This document shows, in pieces, positions 35,883-50,800 of a stretch of 64,000 bases of DNA. The translations under genes were made by a program, and so were the position numbers. The DNA comes from Nemopilema nomurai. Lineage: Eukaryota > Cnidaria > Scyphozoa > Rhizostomeae > Rhizostomatidae. The notes beneath the pieces were generated by a model. It worked only from the letters and a program-made list of their open reading frames with translations, made no database searches and was not told the origin of the DNA. Location of the stretch: NCBI GenBank assembly GCA_003864495.1, contig PEDN01001352.1:1674001-1738000 (forward strand), in the 5' to 3' direction. The first letter of the stretch is position 1. The number at the start of each line of letters is the position of its first letter.

Positions 35883-38800
35883 ATGATAAAGAAGAAGGAC
35901 AGTTTGAAGAGGATGACTGGATCCGATTTGCTGACTACACTCTTAACTCAAGGTAAGACATTGTAAGGTTACTCTTTCATACAGTGGAAAACTTGAGCCT
36001 GTAACAGATGAGCCATTTTCAATTTTTGTGCGGTAGTTGAGTCCCTCTCAAGGCTGTAGACAAACCCTTTAAAACTTTTGGTTTCATCTTCACATGGTTA
36101 TTTCTAGTTTGCACCATTTTGTCTTGCCTTCAGGCACATTAGATAAATGGACAGACTGAAATTAGAAGAGGAGGGCAATAAACATTTCATTTTCTCCAAT
36201 TATGTTTAAGGTTGAAGTTGTCATAAAGTATTCAGGAGCTTTTGTGATTTTTAATTTCCAAATTCTGTTTGCTTTAAGTTAATTGTATGTAAATTTGGCT
36301 CAGCATTCAAATTTCTGCCTATTATGGAGCATCTGTGGCATGTGCTCTTCAGTATTACTCGAACATAGACTGTTAACACAATTATCTTTATAAGAAAATT
36401 TGTTCCTGTAATTTTTACCATCGTTTATTGGGTTTTGTTTCTTTGCTAGGCAATGCAAATGCACACTTCCTGATGAACTTGTAGAAAAGAATATTGAACA
36501 ACTGACCAACTTATACATCAGATTCTGCATTGAGCTTGTTAATAAAGTGTCAAATGGACTCCTCAAGGAAAGAGGCAATACTGGGATATTGAATGAACTA
36601 GATCACTTTTTTCAAGCTCTTGCTAAACTCTTTCAAGTGCACTTCTATCTAACAGAGAGAGGGAAAAAGATTCAGGTTTGTGATTGCTTTTTGTTTCAAT
36701 TGGTGTGATTTTTGATGTTGTGAGGTTGGGATTACAAGCCACAAAAAAATGGACAGCTAAATGTTGAATTTAGGCTCATCAACTACATGTATTTATTTGT
36801 TGCTGAAGTGAAGTGCTTCCAACTATAATAACTCAGGCAGTTAATAAATAAAGTTCTTTATCTCGTAGTATAAAGCTTGGCATCACAAACTGTATTTCTT
36901 TTTTGAATATTTAGCAAAGAAGCTGTTATTGGGACTGCTTTTTAAAAAATGTTTTCAAATCTTCATTTTGAAGGGGTTGTTGTCTGTGAAACACAGCTAT
37001 GTATGGACATATTGTGATATTTCTGTGAGTATTTCTCAATGCCATCTTTTGATCTAATAAGCCATGTCTTCATTTCTGATGCTATTGCCTTACCCTATTG
37101 GGAATGTAGGAAATTTTCATGCAATGTAGGTAGGAATGTAGGAGATTCATTGATAAAAATTGATAAATATTAAGTTGCTTCTGACTTCCATGAACGCCCC
37201 CTCGAATAAAGGCCCCCTATTTAATTTTTTTTGATAAACGTCCCTTCTGTTAAACGCCCCCTTGTAGAAGGGCGTGTATTCGAAACACACAGACCTAAGC
37301 TGTTCCATTGAGGAAGACGTTGATGTTGACTTCGAACAAGCTATTTAGATGTTTCTAGAATTATACTTCTGGAATCAGAATTATATAATTATTGCTCAGA
37401 GTTTCACGCTAAGTGAAATCATCATTAAATGTTTTTTTAAACATATTGCCTAGATAGAGTGAAAATTTCAATAAACGCTCTCCCTTTTAACACCTCGAAT
37501 AGAGGCTGCCCTTAGACATAAAAATTTTGATAAACACCCCAGGTGTTTAATCGATGCATTGCGGTATTGAAGATATATGTGAGCTAGAAATTTTCTTCGA
37601 ACACTCTTTAACAATGGCCATCGGTTGGCGAATTAACCCTGTTTAGAAGGCAAAAATTGTTTCCGCTGTTTCTCATAAATGTGAAATTAACTCTTTGTAT
37701 GAATTGAGAGCTGCTGCTGCAAAAAAGTTTCAAATATTGGCTTTTTATTGAGGTCTCACAGTCGAAGAAGAAAACAGTTTCACTGTTCGGCTCACGTCGC
37801 TCTCCATTATTTTCGTATGATTTGCCAACAGTGTTTGTCATGTGTTTCTCAAAGAACTCTATCTCAATTTAGCTTCAGCTTTTGTACTGGTTTGAAGTTA
37901 TGACCTACTGCAAACTAAGACCATAATTGTAAGCCTGTGTTGCCAACAGTCTTTTTGTTAACTGATTCAAACTGTGCTAATGTTCAACAAGGTCTAGGCA
38001 TAAGAATGGCAACTTTCTTCTTGCATTTAACCATTACCGGTGCGCAGCTCTTGAAGGAAATGATTTCTTCGCGAATTATCATGACAGGAGAGCCATAGAG
38101 GAAGTTAGAGTATTTAGTTCTGTTTCATAGATTCAATACTGTACAATTTTTTAATTCTTTTACCCATTTTGTTAGGATCAGTTTTCGAATACGTAAAAGT
38201 TTGTCCCTGGTGTTAGTTTAAAGCATTATCCTATCCATTACGCCAACCAGTATGACTCTTGTATGCTACTTTTTAGAATGAAGAGGCTCCTGCGCAGATG
38301 CTTGAGAATGTTGCGTCCTTCTGTGAGCACGGAGGCCTGGACGCAATAAGAGACTGTTTCGATTCGGATGAAAGCAGTATGCCAATTTCTCTGGCTAGTT
38401 GTCTGATAAGCATCATCGCCCAGGTATGTCAACAGACGGTGCATCAGATGCTGAATTGCTTTTGTGTATTTCAAGACATTCGCTAGCGTTTCCTAATGTT
38501 CAATTGGCCATGAAAATCTTTCTGCTGGAGAGATCGAATAATGACGTAGAGACTCTCTGAACCTGAGAGATGCCTCGTTTTCATATTTATAGTGCTGTGA
38601 CATATCGGGATGTGAGCAATGGCGCATCTTCTACGATTGCTCTTTAGCAAATGTCCCTCGCAATTTGAGCAAATTCCGAACTCAGTACCTTTATACTCTT
38701 GCTGATATTGCAGCTTCTTCGATAAAACTTGCCACCATTGCACCATGTCATTTCTCTTTTCCATGCTTTTGTGTTTTTCATCCTTTCGCCAGCCTTTCGC

Positions 38801-41800
38801 CAGCCTTGTGCCAGTCTTTCGCCAGCCTTTCGCCAGCCTTTCGCTCCACTTTCCCTATTTTTTGGCTACAAAATCATACCCAAGCCTTTTTCGTTGTCGG
38901 TCATCGTCTGTTGTTGCCCTTCTTGCTTTTCTTTTGCTGACCTTAGACCCTTGACATCTTTCAATTTCGATCCACTCTGCACCTTGCGAAAAGACCGAGA
39001 CTCCGAACTTTTCCTTCTCCTTCCCTGCCAAGCAATTCTTCTCTACCACGCCAATGCTCACCAATGCGAAAAGCACCCCAAATTCTTTCTATTCCAGTAA
39101 AGCATGGTTTCATTAGAATCTTTTCTATTCTTTTCTGGTATTTTTGGTCTTTTTCCTGAGAATGAAACATAAGGGAAATCTGGTTGGAAACAACCCCCAG
39201 AGACTAGAAGAGACTAGAAAAGATAAAAAACCTTATCGAAACCAGGCTCGAAATTACAGCTGGACAGGGGCAGGAATGTTATAGGCTTTAAGCAAACAGT
39301 GTGGCCAGCACAGCTATTGTCATTTGCTAGTTATATAACCGACGGGTACTTTGCCTCCTACAAAGACAGTTTACTAATCCACCAAGTACTCTTCACGTTG
39401 CTGATCCTGAATCAGTGGCGGGCATTTGCTCTCCTGACAGTACTCGCTCAGTGTTTGTTTTTTGTGTTTTCAAAGCTAGATAGACGTCAGCAAGATCTGT
39501 CCTCCATCTTCTATGGCTGGTTTTTTGCAGTCTTTTATTCACTTCCTCATTTATATTTAATAACATCGTGTTTAACTAAACAGCAGCTGATTTTGTATTC
39601 TTTAAAACGAATGCGCCGACACTGAAGCTAGCCTTCGATAACTGTGAGGACGTGTGTTTTGGATAAACGGAACCATATCGCTGACCATGGGCTGTTTTGC
39701 CTTTTGGCTGTGCTCTGGAATCACTCTCACAATTACCCGTTCGGCTGGCTGCCAAAGCTAGAAATCCGTTGCTTTGCAGATCAAGTGTTCGCTAAGTCAG
39801 TGCATAAACATTGCATTACATATATTTATATTCAAGTTTCGATCGATTGGGTATTTTGCAGCCTCATTTCGTCGTAAACAGACCTTTTGCTCTACATTAC
39901 ATTGTTTTTAATTTCTATTAAACTTTCTTCATTTTCTAATCTAACACTGTCGTCAGATTACCACTTGCATTAGTTCCAGGTGGTTTGACGTAAATCGTTT
40001 GTATTAATAATAAGACATTTTAAATCGTGTGACCATTTCATCACATTTTTCTCCTGGGTCAATTTTTTAGAAGAGAGCATTTTCAAATGTGTTTCATTTT
40101 CAAATTGTCGTGTGTTTCCCTTGTAGCTGCGAGTATGGTTTAGCAGAGAGGCTATCAGGAGTTTCATCAAGTCTATAGCTGCTCCCGTGTTAAGGTAATG
40201 CCCTCGATTCACGTCTTTGCACTGCTTTCTATTGTTGAATGTTTCCAGAACGGTTTATCTCTGCTGGGCTTACAGCCTTTCACGGGAATTACGTTCTTTG
40301 TACAATACGTGTACTAATGACCTGTACTTTCTATCTGCACTCATCAAAGCACTCGAGGTGCACCTATTTGTTGTTTCCAGCCTAAGCAGATCTCGTTGAA
40401 ATGGACATCGCATCTTCATGTCGATTACGTGTAGACAGAATATCAGTTGTAAAGCTTAAGCAGTTGTGTATACAGGCAAATCATAAGTTAAAGGTTGTAT
40501 TAAAGACTGTAAATATTGCAGCGCGGGCTGCAATCTCAACTAGTGAACGAGCTAACGCTATGTCTGGAAACGTGCGATCGTGAAAGCAGATCTGGTCTGA
40601 AATGATTATTGAAAAAGGCTTCTGCTGGCTAAATAGAGGAAGTGACGGCTGCAGCGAGAAACTTCTAACAGCGAAGTTTCAGTTTATCGAAGGACATGTA
40701 CTGGTGAGCTGGAAAGCCAGCTGATAAACTATTGCAATAAAACCAGTTACTGACTAAGTTTCAAACTAGAGATCATTGCTTTCCCGTGAAGAAGATAAGT
40801 GTCGGCAGACGCGTCTTATAAATTGCTTGTTGTCGCGGAATAAAGTGCCTATGCTCTCGAAAAGCAAACAAAGACGCGAGTGAAGATTTCTCATAAACCT
40901 TGATTAATGAAATCTATTTCTGATGCTTTTGTTTTAATCATGTTTTATCACACACATGTATTTTATTTTCTATCGTTAACCCAGTTCTTCTCAAAGTTTG
41001 TGTTGCCATACTGTTTGCCAATCGTTTGTTAAAAAGACTCTCAACGTTGCTATACGTTATCCCTTACCAAACAAAACTGATTTGGAATCGGCTTCTTTGT
41101 CTGTATTGACTAGGCTTGCGTGTAACAGTTCAACAGCAGCTCCTACTATTCGCACAGCCCCTTCTTCTAAACCAATACCAAGTGGCTGATGGGAAGTCTT
41201 TCGAAGGCCATCTTCTTCGAATTTGAACTTTTATCCAAGCATCCATGAGGTTGCGGTTTTGCTTGTGTTTTTCTCATGCATAGATTGTGTTTTTCTCCAA
41301 GGTATCTTTGTAGCCTATCAGAGGAAGAGATCAGAATGCCGAACACTCGAGCAATGGCCGATTTGATGTTGAGCACTATTAAAGTCGATTCGGAAAACGA
41401 ATCACGACTTGAAAGGTTAGTTTGCTTTTCCCGACTTCCGCTTTATGTTTACCTTGAAAGTGGAACATGGAACAGGGGTCTCAAAATGGAACAGGGTCTC
41501 AAAATGGAACAGATACGAAAACGAAACAGGGGTCTCAAAATCACAGAAGTATTACGGTGTTCTAACTATTTTTGGCAGAGATTGTAGCTTTGGTGGTAAG
41601 ATACGGTCGCGGAAGTCTGCAAATATCACGAAATGAATTTGTCACATTTGGGTTTGCATGTCGCTTGAAGCTTATGTAATTTGTGGTAAGATTTCCCTGT
41701 TGGCATTGTTCTTGAAAATAAGTCTGGAATTTTATCCAGCTTATCATCATTATCATATTCTTTTGCAGAAACTCCCTCGAACTTTCGTTTACGTATTTTA

Positions 41801-44800
41801 TGTCATCGACTCTCACAGTTCGAATGGAAGGGCTCAATCAAATAACGGTATGTTCCTGGATTAGTTCAATCTTCTTCCAAAATCAGGATCTATTTCACAT
41901 TCATGCTTCTTCTCCTCACATTGTGTACCTTTCCACTATGATTTTTCATTAATTTAGGGCAAAAAGGAAGGATTATATTCGCGGAATAAGAATGTTTGTA
42001 AGACCAAATGTCCTTTTTTTCTTCATTCTTTGTCTCTAATTATGTTTGAAATTTTCCAAGCGACGATCAGCAGCGTGCTAGTATTTAAGTTTGCGTTTAG
42101 TTTAATGCTTTTCTTCTACATACTCAATTTAGTTTTCTCCGTCGTAGAATCAAATTCACAACCTAATAGAAATGTCGCAAAATGACAACTTTGGTGACGT
42201 CGATAGGTGAGTCAAGGTTCATGCCTCCTGAAGATCTGCTTTATATTTTGCTGCAGTGACTTCAATTGCAGACTGTAATGATGCTGCTGACTTGTAGCGG
42301 ACTTACAGATTTGTGGAGTTGAATTTTTTTCCATGAAGCACTTTCACGTCATCATTTTTCTGCTATCGTTATTTTCCGCCTCGTGACATCTAGGCCATCA
42401 AAGCTCCTCCTTTAGTTTAGAGGTGTTCGTTTATTCCTAGTTTGTGTCAAGAACTCGCAAAATGGCTTATTGAAAGGGAAATGATCGAACATTTGTTTGG
42501 ACCAAATCATCATATAGAGGTTGGTAGACCGAACTTATGGTGCCTGTGTTTCGAATCCGAATGTTGTTGTATATACCGATTATTGGGTCCCAGATTTTGA
42601 TTTTGCTTTAATCAAGTTTGATTTTTTCCACTAACCCAACTATTCTTAGAGAAATCTTACCTGACAAAGGTTACTGAAACCCTCCCTGAATGAAGTTTGT
42701 TTAAGGTGTGTTAAAGAAAATTCTTCATCGTTGTGTATTTTTAGCATCACTTGCAGTATTTAATTTACTTTTAAATTTACTTTCAAGAGTTTGAGTATAA
42801 GGCATGATAAAATTATCGTCTTTTTATTCTAAGTTTTTCTTCTTAATTTTCTTCGACAGCTTCTAAAGCAATCACAATTTCTTTTGAATTTTTTGGCACA
42901 AGAGCGTCATTTGAAGCCGAAGCACTTAGAGTGCGTTTGGAATGCTGCCCAGGTATGCATCGTCAAGGAAGCATTTTATTTTCAGTTTTCACAGCGGAAA
43001 TAATTGATAGAAGCTGAAAGGAAAATACTTAGACCAGTCCTTAAGTTATAATGTGATAAATCTCAGCTGAAGTTGTTGTTGAATGAAGATTGACATTGTA
43101 GTCAACCATTTCCTTACCTTCTTGACATTAAGAAAGTTGCTTGAAAGACTTATGCTGGAAAACGAAGAAGTAGTTTGACTGTAGGCAGGAAACAAGGCAA
43201 CTTGTAATTGATATATCAGCTGGTATTATGTGATACATTACATTACATTCCAGATACATTATTTTATCAAAACGGTTTCCTTCTATATAGGGTGCTTCTT
43301 TTCGATGCTATTGAATGTTTTAGATAAAGTCCCAGAAGCTATTTATGAATGTCCTATAACGTCCTGTAACTATTAATGTCCCATAAGCTATTTAGCTGTT
43401 ACTGACCCATAACTATTGATGTCTTACAACTTCACAATCTTCTTGTAGTTGAAACACACTGGCAAATTTGTACTCGAATTATTGATATCGCTTACAAAGC
43501 ATATGGACCTGAAATCAATTCAATATTTATTATCTTTGGTGGGGAAGTTGGCTGTCGGATCGCACACGAAACAGACCTTGCTTCTAGCTTCATTGCTGAC
43601 TAGGCGGGTATGGTCAGCAACGTTGGCTGGTGCTGCCGCCAAACGAGAGCTAGAGACGGAGCCAAAGGCTGCACCTCAAGAAGGTATAGTTTTTGTTCAT
43701 TTGCCCTTACGTTTGTTTGAAAGACAGCGATTCGCTCGATAGAAATCGGAATTTTATGTGTGTATTATATTGGCTTTGCATTTGTCAATTTCCATGTCTT
43801 TGCATTTTTCAATTTCCAATTCCTCAAGAGCATGTCTCTTTGTTGTCAAACCCCTTGGTTTCCTTCGTGTTACTTCTATCTAACCTCATGCATTCATTTA
43901 CCCCCATGTTCTCTTTCCCAATATACTCTCCATCTTCTAGCCAACTCAAAAATTCTATGTTACGATTGTGTTATCCCTAACAGTTTTGTTAAGCCGTGTG
44001 CGATAATCGTGTTTCGCTTTTGTCGTCGCTTTTAGTTGAGCTATCAACAAGCCTAACAGCCTCTCATTCGCAGTCTCGTTTTCGTTTTAGTCGCGAAGAG
44101 AGTGGACGTGAGCCCCGCCGGAAGCGAGAGCCCGACAGCAAGCGTCAGCAGCGACGGAAGCACGGACGAGGAAGTGGCGAACATCCACGCGAACAACATT
44201 GCGGACAGCGAAAATCAGAATGAAGATGCGCGAAGGTAATGGCAGGTTATCTTGGAGCAAGCCTTTCTCAGCCATTTCCTTAATCGCTCAATGCAATTGG
44301 TCACGTCCAATGCTAGAAATAACAATGTAACAGATTGGCATCACAGTGAAATTGCTCTTGTATGTATGATAGAAGTTATATAACTAGAACTAGAATGCTT
44401 GCCAAAGGACCTTGAAACACCTCAGTATTTTCGCTGGTTGCTACGTTTTTCATTTCTTTTCACGCGCCAATGGCTGTTAACCCCCCCCCGCTCCTCTCTC
44501 GTCCCCCTAAAACAATTCTGGTAACAAAGAACAGCATCCAGTTAATCTGGGGAGAAAGTTGGGGGCAAAAATTAAGCGTTGTTTGGCAGCAGGACGACAT
44601 TGTTCGTAGGGAAAGAACGGGGCAAAATGACTTTAGTATGTGCCAGCAGTATATATTATCGAGACTTTAAACAAACTATTGATCTTGTTTTCTTTTGAGT
44701 TTGCATCTAATGGTAGTTTGTTTCACTCCGTCGTATATTTAGCGGCTTTTTGAATGTATGATCTTTCCCTCGAGTATGAAGCTTCCTTTGCAGCTAGGAT

Positions 44801-47800
44801 CGATGACCCAACAACCGATTTCTCTTTCAGGTTGGAGCTGAGAATGAGCAGCACTGAAATGAAAGGTATACCGAACGAGAACCTGCTTGAGGTTTCGCCG
44901 CGAGACTTCGATGACTCGAACGACCTGCTCCACTCGTCCTCGTTTCAAAATGAACAGGTCGAAGGTGATTATGACGAGGACGAGATTAACTACATGAATG
45001 TGAGCCCGGTTTCAGAGCAAGAGCAGGAAAGTGAGGAATCGGAGGATGACGATGTCTCACTGGCAAACTGCCTTGAACGTGGTCAGCAAGCGAAGTCTCC
45101 TCTCCGCGAAAAGGAAGAACTCAATGGTGTTAGTTTATGCCTGGAGGGAAAGACATTGCTGTGGGATCTGCTTCAAGACGGAAATGTCGTAAGCAGATCG
45201 GTTTTACTTTTTATCAACATTCCCAAACTTGTGCCTAGCATTCAAAAAACTATTTGATCGCGAAACTCTTTGTTTCATGATTTATCTAATAAACACTCAG
45301 TTGGTCTCCGTTTTGTAATTTAAAGGAGCTCTTTGTTGAAGTGAAATGGAATTTTTTGTGATTCTGGCGAATAGCCGTCCGCTTGTGTAATATTTGAAGT
45401 ACCTTTAGAATGCGAAAATTGGTTCCGCTATTTCTAGCTATTTTGAAGTTCTGTACCTCGCAGCGCTTGTTCACATATATTTCACTTGTTGAATTGATCA
45501 CATTTTGAATCCCGTGAATTAAAAACGATATACCAAACGTTACAACGCTCTACTACTTAGCTGTTTTTCACCAGAGATGTTTAAAGTTGAAAATCAGCTG
45601 TTGGCGACGTATATTTAGGTGGAAAACTGAACTGATACGAGTGTAAGAGGCAGTGTAACATGTCTTATCGATTTGTCCCTTTTTTTCTTAGGAGGAGCTT
45701 GGGGACGGGATGGTGCAGGAGGTGCAAAAGTTGCTATGGCAGCTAGTTTGTTTCACTGGTAACAAGAATGTCGTCATGGCGTTCGTCAAAGGTTGCCTTG
45801 ACAACATTGAAGTCAATCGGTAATCTTATGAATTTTTGTCTGTCTGACGTTTGAGGCAATAGTTTTTATTTTCTTGACTCATGCCTCTTTAGGCCAGTTT
45901 TCATGGATCGAAAATGGAAGAACTCGCTGCGTGCTCAATATCTGGCAATAGTTTGTAATGATTTTGAAAATTAAACAGAAGATGGTGTAATCGAAAAATC
46001 TTTTGTAGATGAAAAGATTAGTCAAAGAGCACCGTATTTTCGTTTTCTTCTGTAAATCGCCGGCATATCTAATTTCATATCAGCAGTCCTGGATAAAATA
46101 TGGTGGATAGTCAGATAACGTACAAAACAGTGAATAGATCGCTTTAAGGCAGTTTTTTTATTTCAGATCAGTCGTCATCTCCTTTCAAATTCTGCCGAAA
46201 GTTCTTAATGGATATCCGAGAAAAAATAGCAGCGAGAGTCACTGGCTACTAGACTGGGCTGTGAAGGAGCTTCGTATGATGGACATCTTCTTTTCGAATC
46301 TGAAGGATTACGTTGCTGCCTGGCAGATCTGTTTGCGAACTGGGAACGACTCGGTTCCAGCCCATCAAAGGGAGCAGCAAATTTTAGCTCGACTCGAATT
46401 TTTAACAGCACTCTACTCCAATGACTTATCCCCTGATCATTTTAGTAAGTTAACTCTAAGTAAGAATTTTAATTTCTGAACATTAAACAGCGCTCTTTAG
46501 CTCATTTTACAGCCAACTCTGGCAAGCCCTGCTCGATTCCTGCTTGTAATGTGACGAGACGATGCACTTTGACAGCAAAAAGTGCCACACCTATGGTGTT
46601 TGCTTCCAGGAGACTATTTATCCCTACTTGTGAAGGACCTTGACAAACGTAGTTGTAAATCGACTCTCTTTGAGGTGATCAAATTCTACACTGTTTTGTT
46701 GTACTGTTTTGTGGGCACTGATCTATGTAGGTACATCTGTATGGTGGGCGGATATGCAAATGTTGCGATTGGATCTATTTCGTGTACATTAACCTCCACG
46801 TGGTCCACTTGCAGGGCTTACGATCGACCAAGTGGATTGTCTGTGGACCTGTCTCATCACACAAATTCCTGACGAATTCCATTATCTTCTGCTGAGCTGG
46901 CTGCTGAAGCAAACCAACAACAAAGAACTGCATGCGTTGGGGCTCGACAATTACAAGCATATTTTCATGAATAAGGTAATGTACCATTTTCATCTGTCGC
47001 AGGCTAGAAGCAGCTAGCTGTCAGAGTTGGCACAAAAGAGCACATTATTTGAAATTGAACATCACAAAGTTGTTCTGGTAGAAAAACAAGATCATTCCTT
47101 TTTATTTGGTATAAGCCTATATTTATTTATTTGCAGGGTAGAATAAATTGATGTTGTGTAATATTCACCTTGTAATGACCAGGAAAAGCTGTGGCTGGGA
47201 ATAGACGATGCATATTCCAAAATACTTGGAATCAAGATGCCCCAATACTACATAGCCAGTTAATAGACATCGGGGAGGCCTTTTGTTATTGTCAGCTTTA
47301 TACTCTTCGAGTCAGTAAAGCTGGTGGTCCAATACTCCTCGGTTTGCTTCGCTCCATTTCAGCATACATTAAACCATCTTAATCAGTTTCTTTAGCTTTT
47401 ATTATGATCTTTTTACTCATGATCCAATGTCAGTTGATACATGACGATATTGTCTCTGCAGCTTCCTGAAGTAAACCCGGAAACGATCACTTTTACTGGC
47501 CTAGGACTTTTTCAGCAGCTGTTTAGTCTCACGAGGCTCTCAAATGCCTCCCCATTTGCACAAGATTCTCAGAACGAAGAGGCAAGTACCCCTAATTCTT
47601 CCAAAGTTTCATCGCCGCAATAACTGTTTGGAACTAAACATAGGTAATGATATGATCGAGATTCTTGCATCCGCTACAAGATTTTCAGCAAAGTTTCTGA
47701 AAAACTTCGTGGATAAGCTTTTGATTTGATGTTGTGACGTAGAACATTGATGAACGTTAAAATTTGAAAAATGTGTCAGTTTAGTCATTTTGCTCTGTCG

Positions 47801-50800
47801 AAAGAATGTGTTTTCATTATTGCTTTTCGCGTCAATGTCTAAAATGTTTTGCTAATCGAAACCCTTTCAAATCGTAGATTCCAGGCATTGATTATCTTTG
47901 GAGAATCGTACTGAAGGCGCAAAAGGACCAGGTTGCCGATGAGGCTATGGCATATCTTAATTATCTCTTTATTCAAAGTGAGTCATGTTTGACATTCAAC
48001 AAAGCACAACGTGATATCAACATCTTTGAAACCAATTGCGATGACTTTTTCTGGTATTTTTTTACTAAAGGTAATATCATAAGAAGCTTGAGTAGTAGCG
48101 ACTTGGGACCAAGGACTGCTTTAACCAGTACAATGCCACAATATTGATGAACTGCTTTTCTGTTAATACGTTTTGGTTTTCCTTTTCTGATTCAGCACAA
48201 TTTTGGCTCAAGAATCTCATTCGTTGGTTTCCACAGTTGGGACTAATGGTACTAGGGACAAGTTTCATTTGTAGAAAGATCTTAATTGAATCAATTTTCC
48301 CAAATTTTTATTTTCAGTTGGAAACGGATCTATGGAAAAAGAAAAAGAATTTTTAGACACATGCATGGTACATCTTCGAAAGTCTATGGAACAAATTTCA
48401 GAAGTAAGTCAAAATCAAGTTGCAATGTTGTGAACTGTTTCGAAATATGTTGTCCTACCGCGATTCAATGGTTGCTCGATAGCTTGAAGCGATCACACGG
48501 GGCCTAAAATAGAATGCACTAACTCATTTCTAGCAGAAAATAAATTTTGGAAAACTCTTGATATAACTTAGGACGCAAATGTCAGCGAGGCGTCATTTTT
48601 ACCTGGTGCCCTTTGTTCCCTAAGCTGTCCATTTTTACCTGACTGGATTGTAAATTATTGAGCTTGATTTTGTGGCATTTCTTCACACATCGCAGAAGTA
48701 ATTTGCAGGCTTAAAATGGTCTTTGTGAAGTCAGCTGCTTTAGAGTATTCGCCAGTTAAATGCGTATTTTTAAAGTTTACACGGGATTTTTCACTTTTTC
48801 AGAAACGAGAAGAAGCCCAGAGGACAATACAACAAGTTCTAACCATTTTAAAGTCTCATCTCGATGCATATTGGAAAAGGTAATGCTTGCTAAAAATGAT
48901 TCTTCTTGCATTAAAGACATTGAACTTTTTATACTTCAGTTTTTCATTAGCCACCCTTATTCCATAAAACTTAAGTTTTTCTGAACCGCTAGAAAACGAC
49001 CTGTCCATTCTTGCCTATTCAATGAAATATGTTTTATAAAAGCCCATAGAGGAAGCTAAACCGAATTGGGTTTTAAATTTTGTTCTCCTCTTAATAATTA
49101 TTGATTGTTTACTCTACTCTGGTAGAAATAGAGAGCTTACCAATAGAAGCGCCAATTAATCAATATATATAGAGAAGTTAGTTTAGTTTGCGACCCGAAG
49201 TAACTTTACTTTGGAAGAGGTTTATAGAGTTTCACTTCAAATGTTATCACCACTGACCTCTTCTGCTCCGCTTATTTTGTAATTACTCAATTCTTCTAGG
49301 TTTGCTTACCACGTGCATCTCTGGCAACTCGACGGCCATAATTTCGAAGGCCATCAACCTAACGTTCGGTCTCATGGAAAAGATCAAGTAGTCAGAATCA
49401 TCTGTCAACCAGCAGGAATCTCCGAAAAGGTTTGCTGTTCGAGTTTGGCTTTGAGGCGTGATGTTGGATCTGCTTTCTTTCTTTTTAACTGTCACTCACC
49501 AAACTTGCTTTCATATATGTAAAATTTAGAAAAATTTTCTCATCAGTTGAAAATAGCCCCTAAAATACCCCTTCAACACCCCATTTATATCTAGGCATTG
49601 AAATTTAATATATTTCTTATAAACATATTGTTTCTTTTAAGAGTATTGGTTATCTTTTACTTTGCACATTTCTATCATGAATTTCTATCACTGAAGCTGC
49701 ATTTATCAGCGATTCGTTTCTGTTCCAGGTATCGTTTCGTCTTTCTTCGCATGACCTTTTAGCGAAGCTTCGTGCAGAGGTTACCCACTGGTGCGTTAAA
49801 CTACAAAAGGAGCAAGAGGACAAAGGTCAACCGCAGCTGACGCCACCTCTGCAGCCTCCTTTTCGCTTAATCTCGCACGGTCACGAGCTGACCCCTGACC
49901 TCGATCAAAAGGCAATCGGGGACCTGGGGATGAAAAACCAGCAGGTACATTCCATTATGAGATCGCCCTACCCAGTCCTTTGAGTGAATCTTTTCCTTCC
50001 AGCCCTGAACACTTTAAGCTTTCCTTGAATCTTGTAGTCCTTCTTCTTCGTCTTCTCTTCTTCTTTTCTTCTTCTCTTCTTCTTCTTCTTCTTCTTCTTC
50101 TTCTTCTTCTTCTAATGATTTCTTTAAAGAATATATGCTGTGACTTTCCAATGTCCTTTGCGGGGCAACTTTTAATAGTTATATTGTATCTTCTTAATTT
50201 TTCAAGAACATTTTAAGCAAAACCTTGAGCCAAACATAACACCCAGGGTAGCCACATTGACCCTAGCTTTTCAAAACTGTAGTTATGCACTATATATATC
50301 CTCAAATATCCTGCCCATGGCCTTTTTCGATATGTTCTCCAGTTCATGATTGCTGTTGTTTGTTTTAGCTTGTCTTCGTATCTGTCTCGCATCCAAGAAA
50401 GGATCGCACGTCGAGTGGCAGTCAAGTTCCAGCTTCACTTCAAAGGTCGCCCGACATGGAAGCCTCACCCATGGTGCAACTACTTAGAGAAGAAAACTTC
50501 TCACTGTTTTTCAGACTGTTGGATGTTTTGCATAAAGCTTGGAAAACAGGTTCCCTCTTCGATGATTCCGGGCCGGCGAAAGGTAAGGAAGGCCGCGAGT
50601 CAAGAAAAGTTGATCAGATCCATTGTGATGATGTCATGTCACGAAAGCTCTCATCAGATGACCTGGTGCATAGTTTGTGGGAGCTGCTCATGATTTTGCC
50701 GACGAATCTTGAAATAAAGCAAGTCCTGGAATCAACAGATGCTGACGAAAAGAACATGACGGTGCCAAAGTGGACGGAACTGGTGAATACGGAGAGCACT

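Noticed and set aside
39299..39625. Hydrophobic 108-codon open frame in a USP34 intron
   Set aside because: No ATG start, no family and no conserved motif; hydrophobicity follows from T-rich codons.
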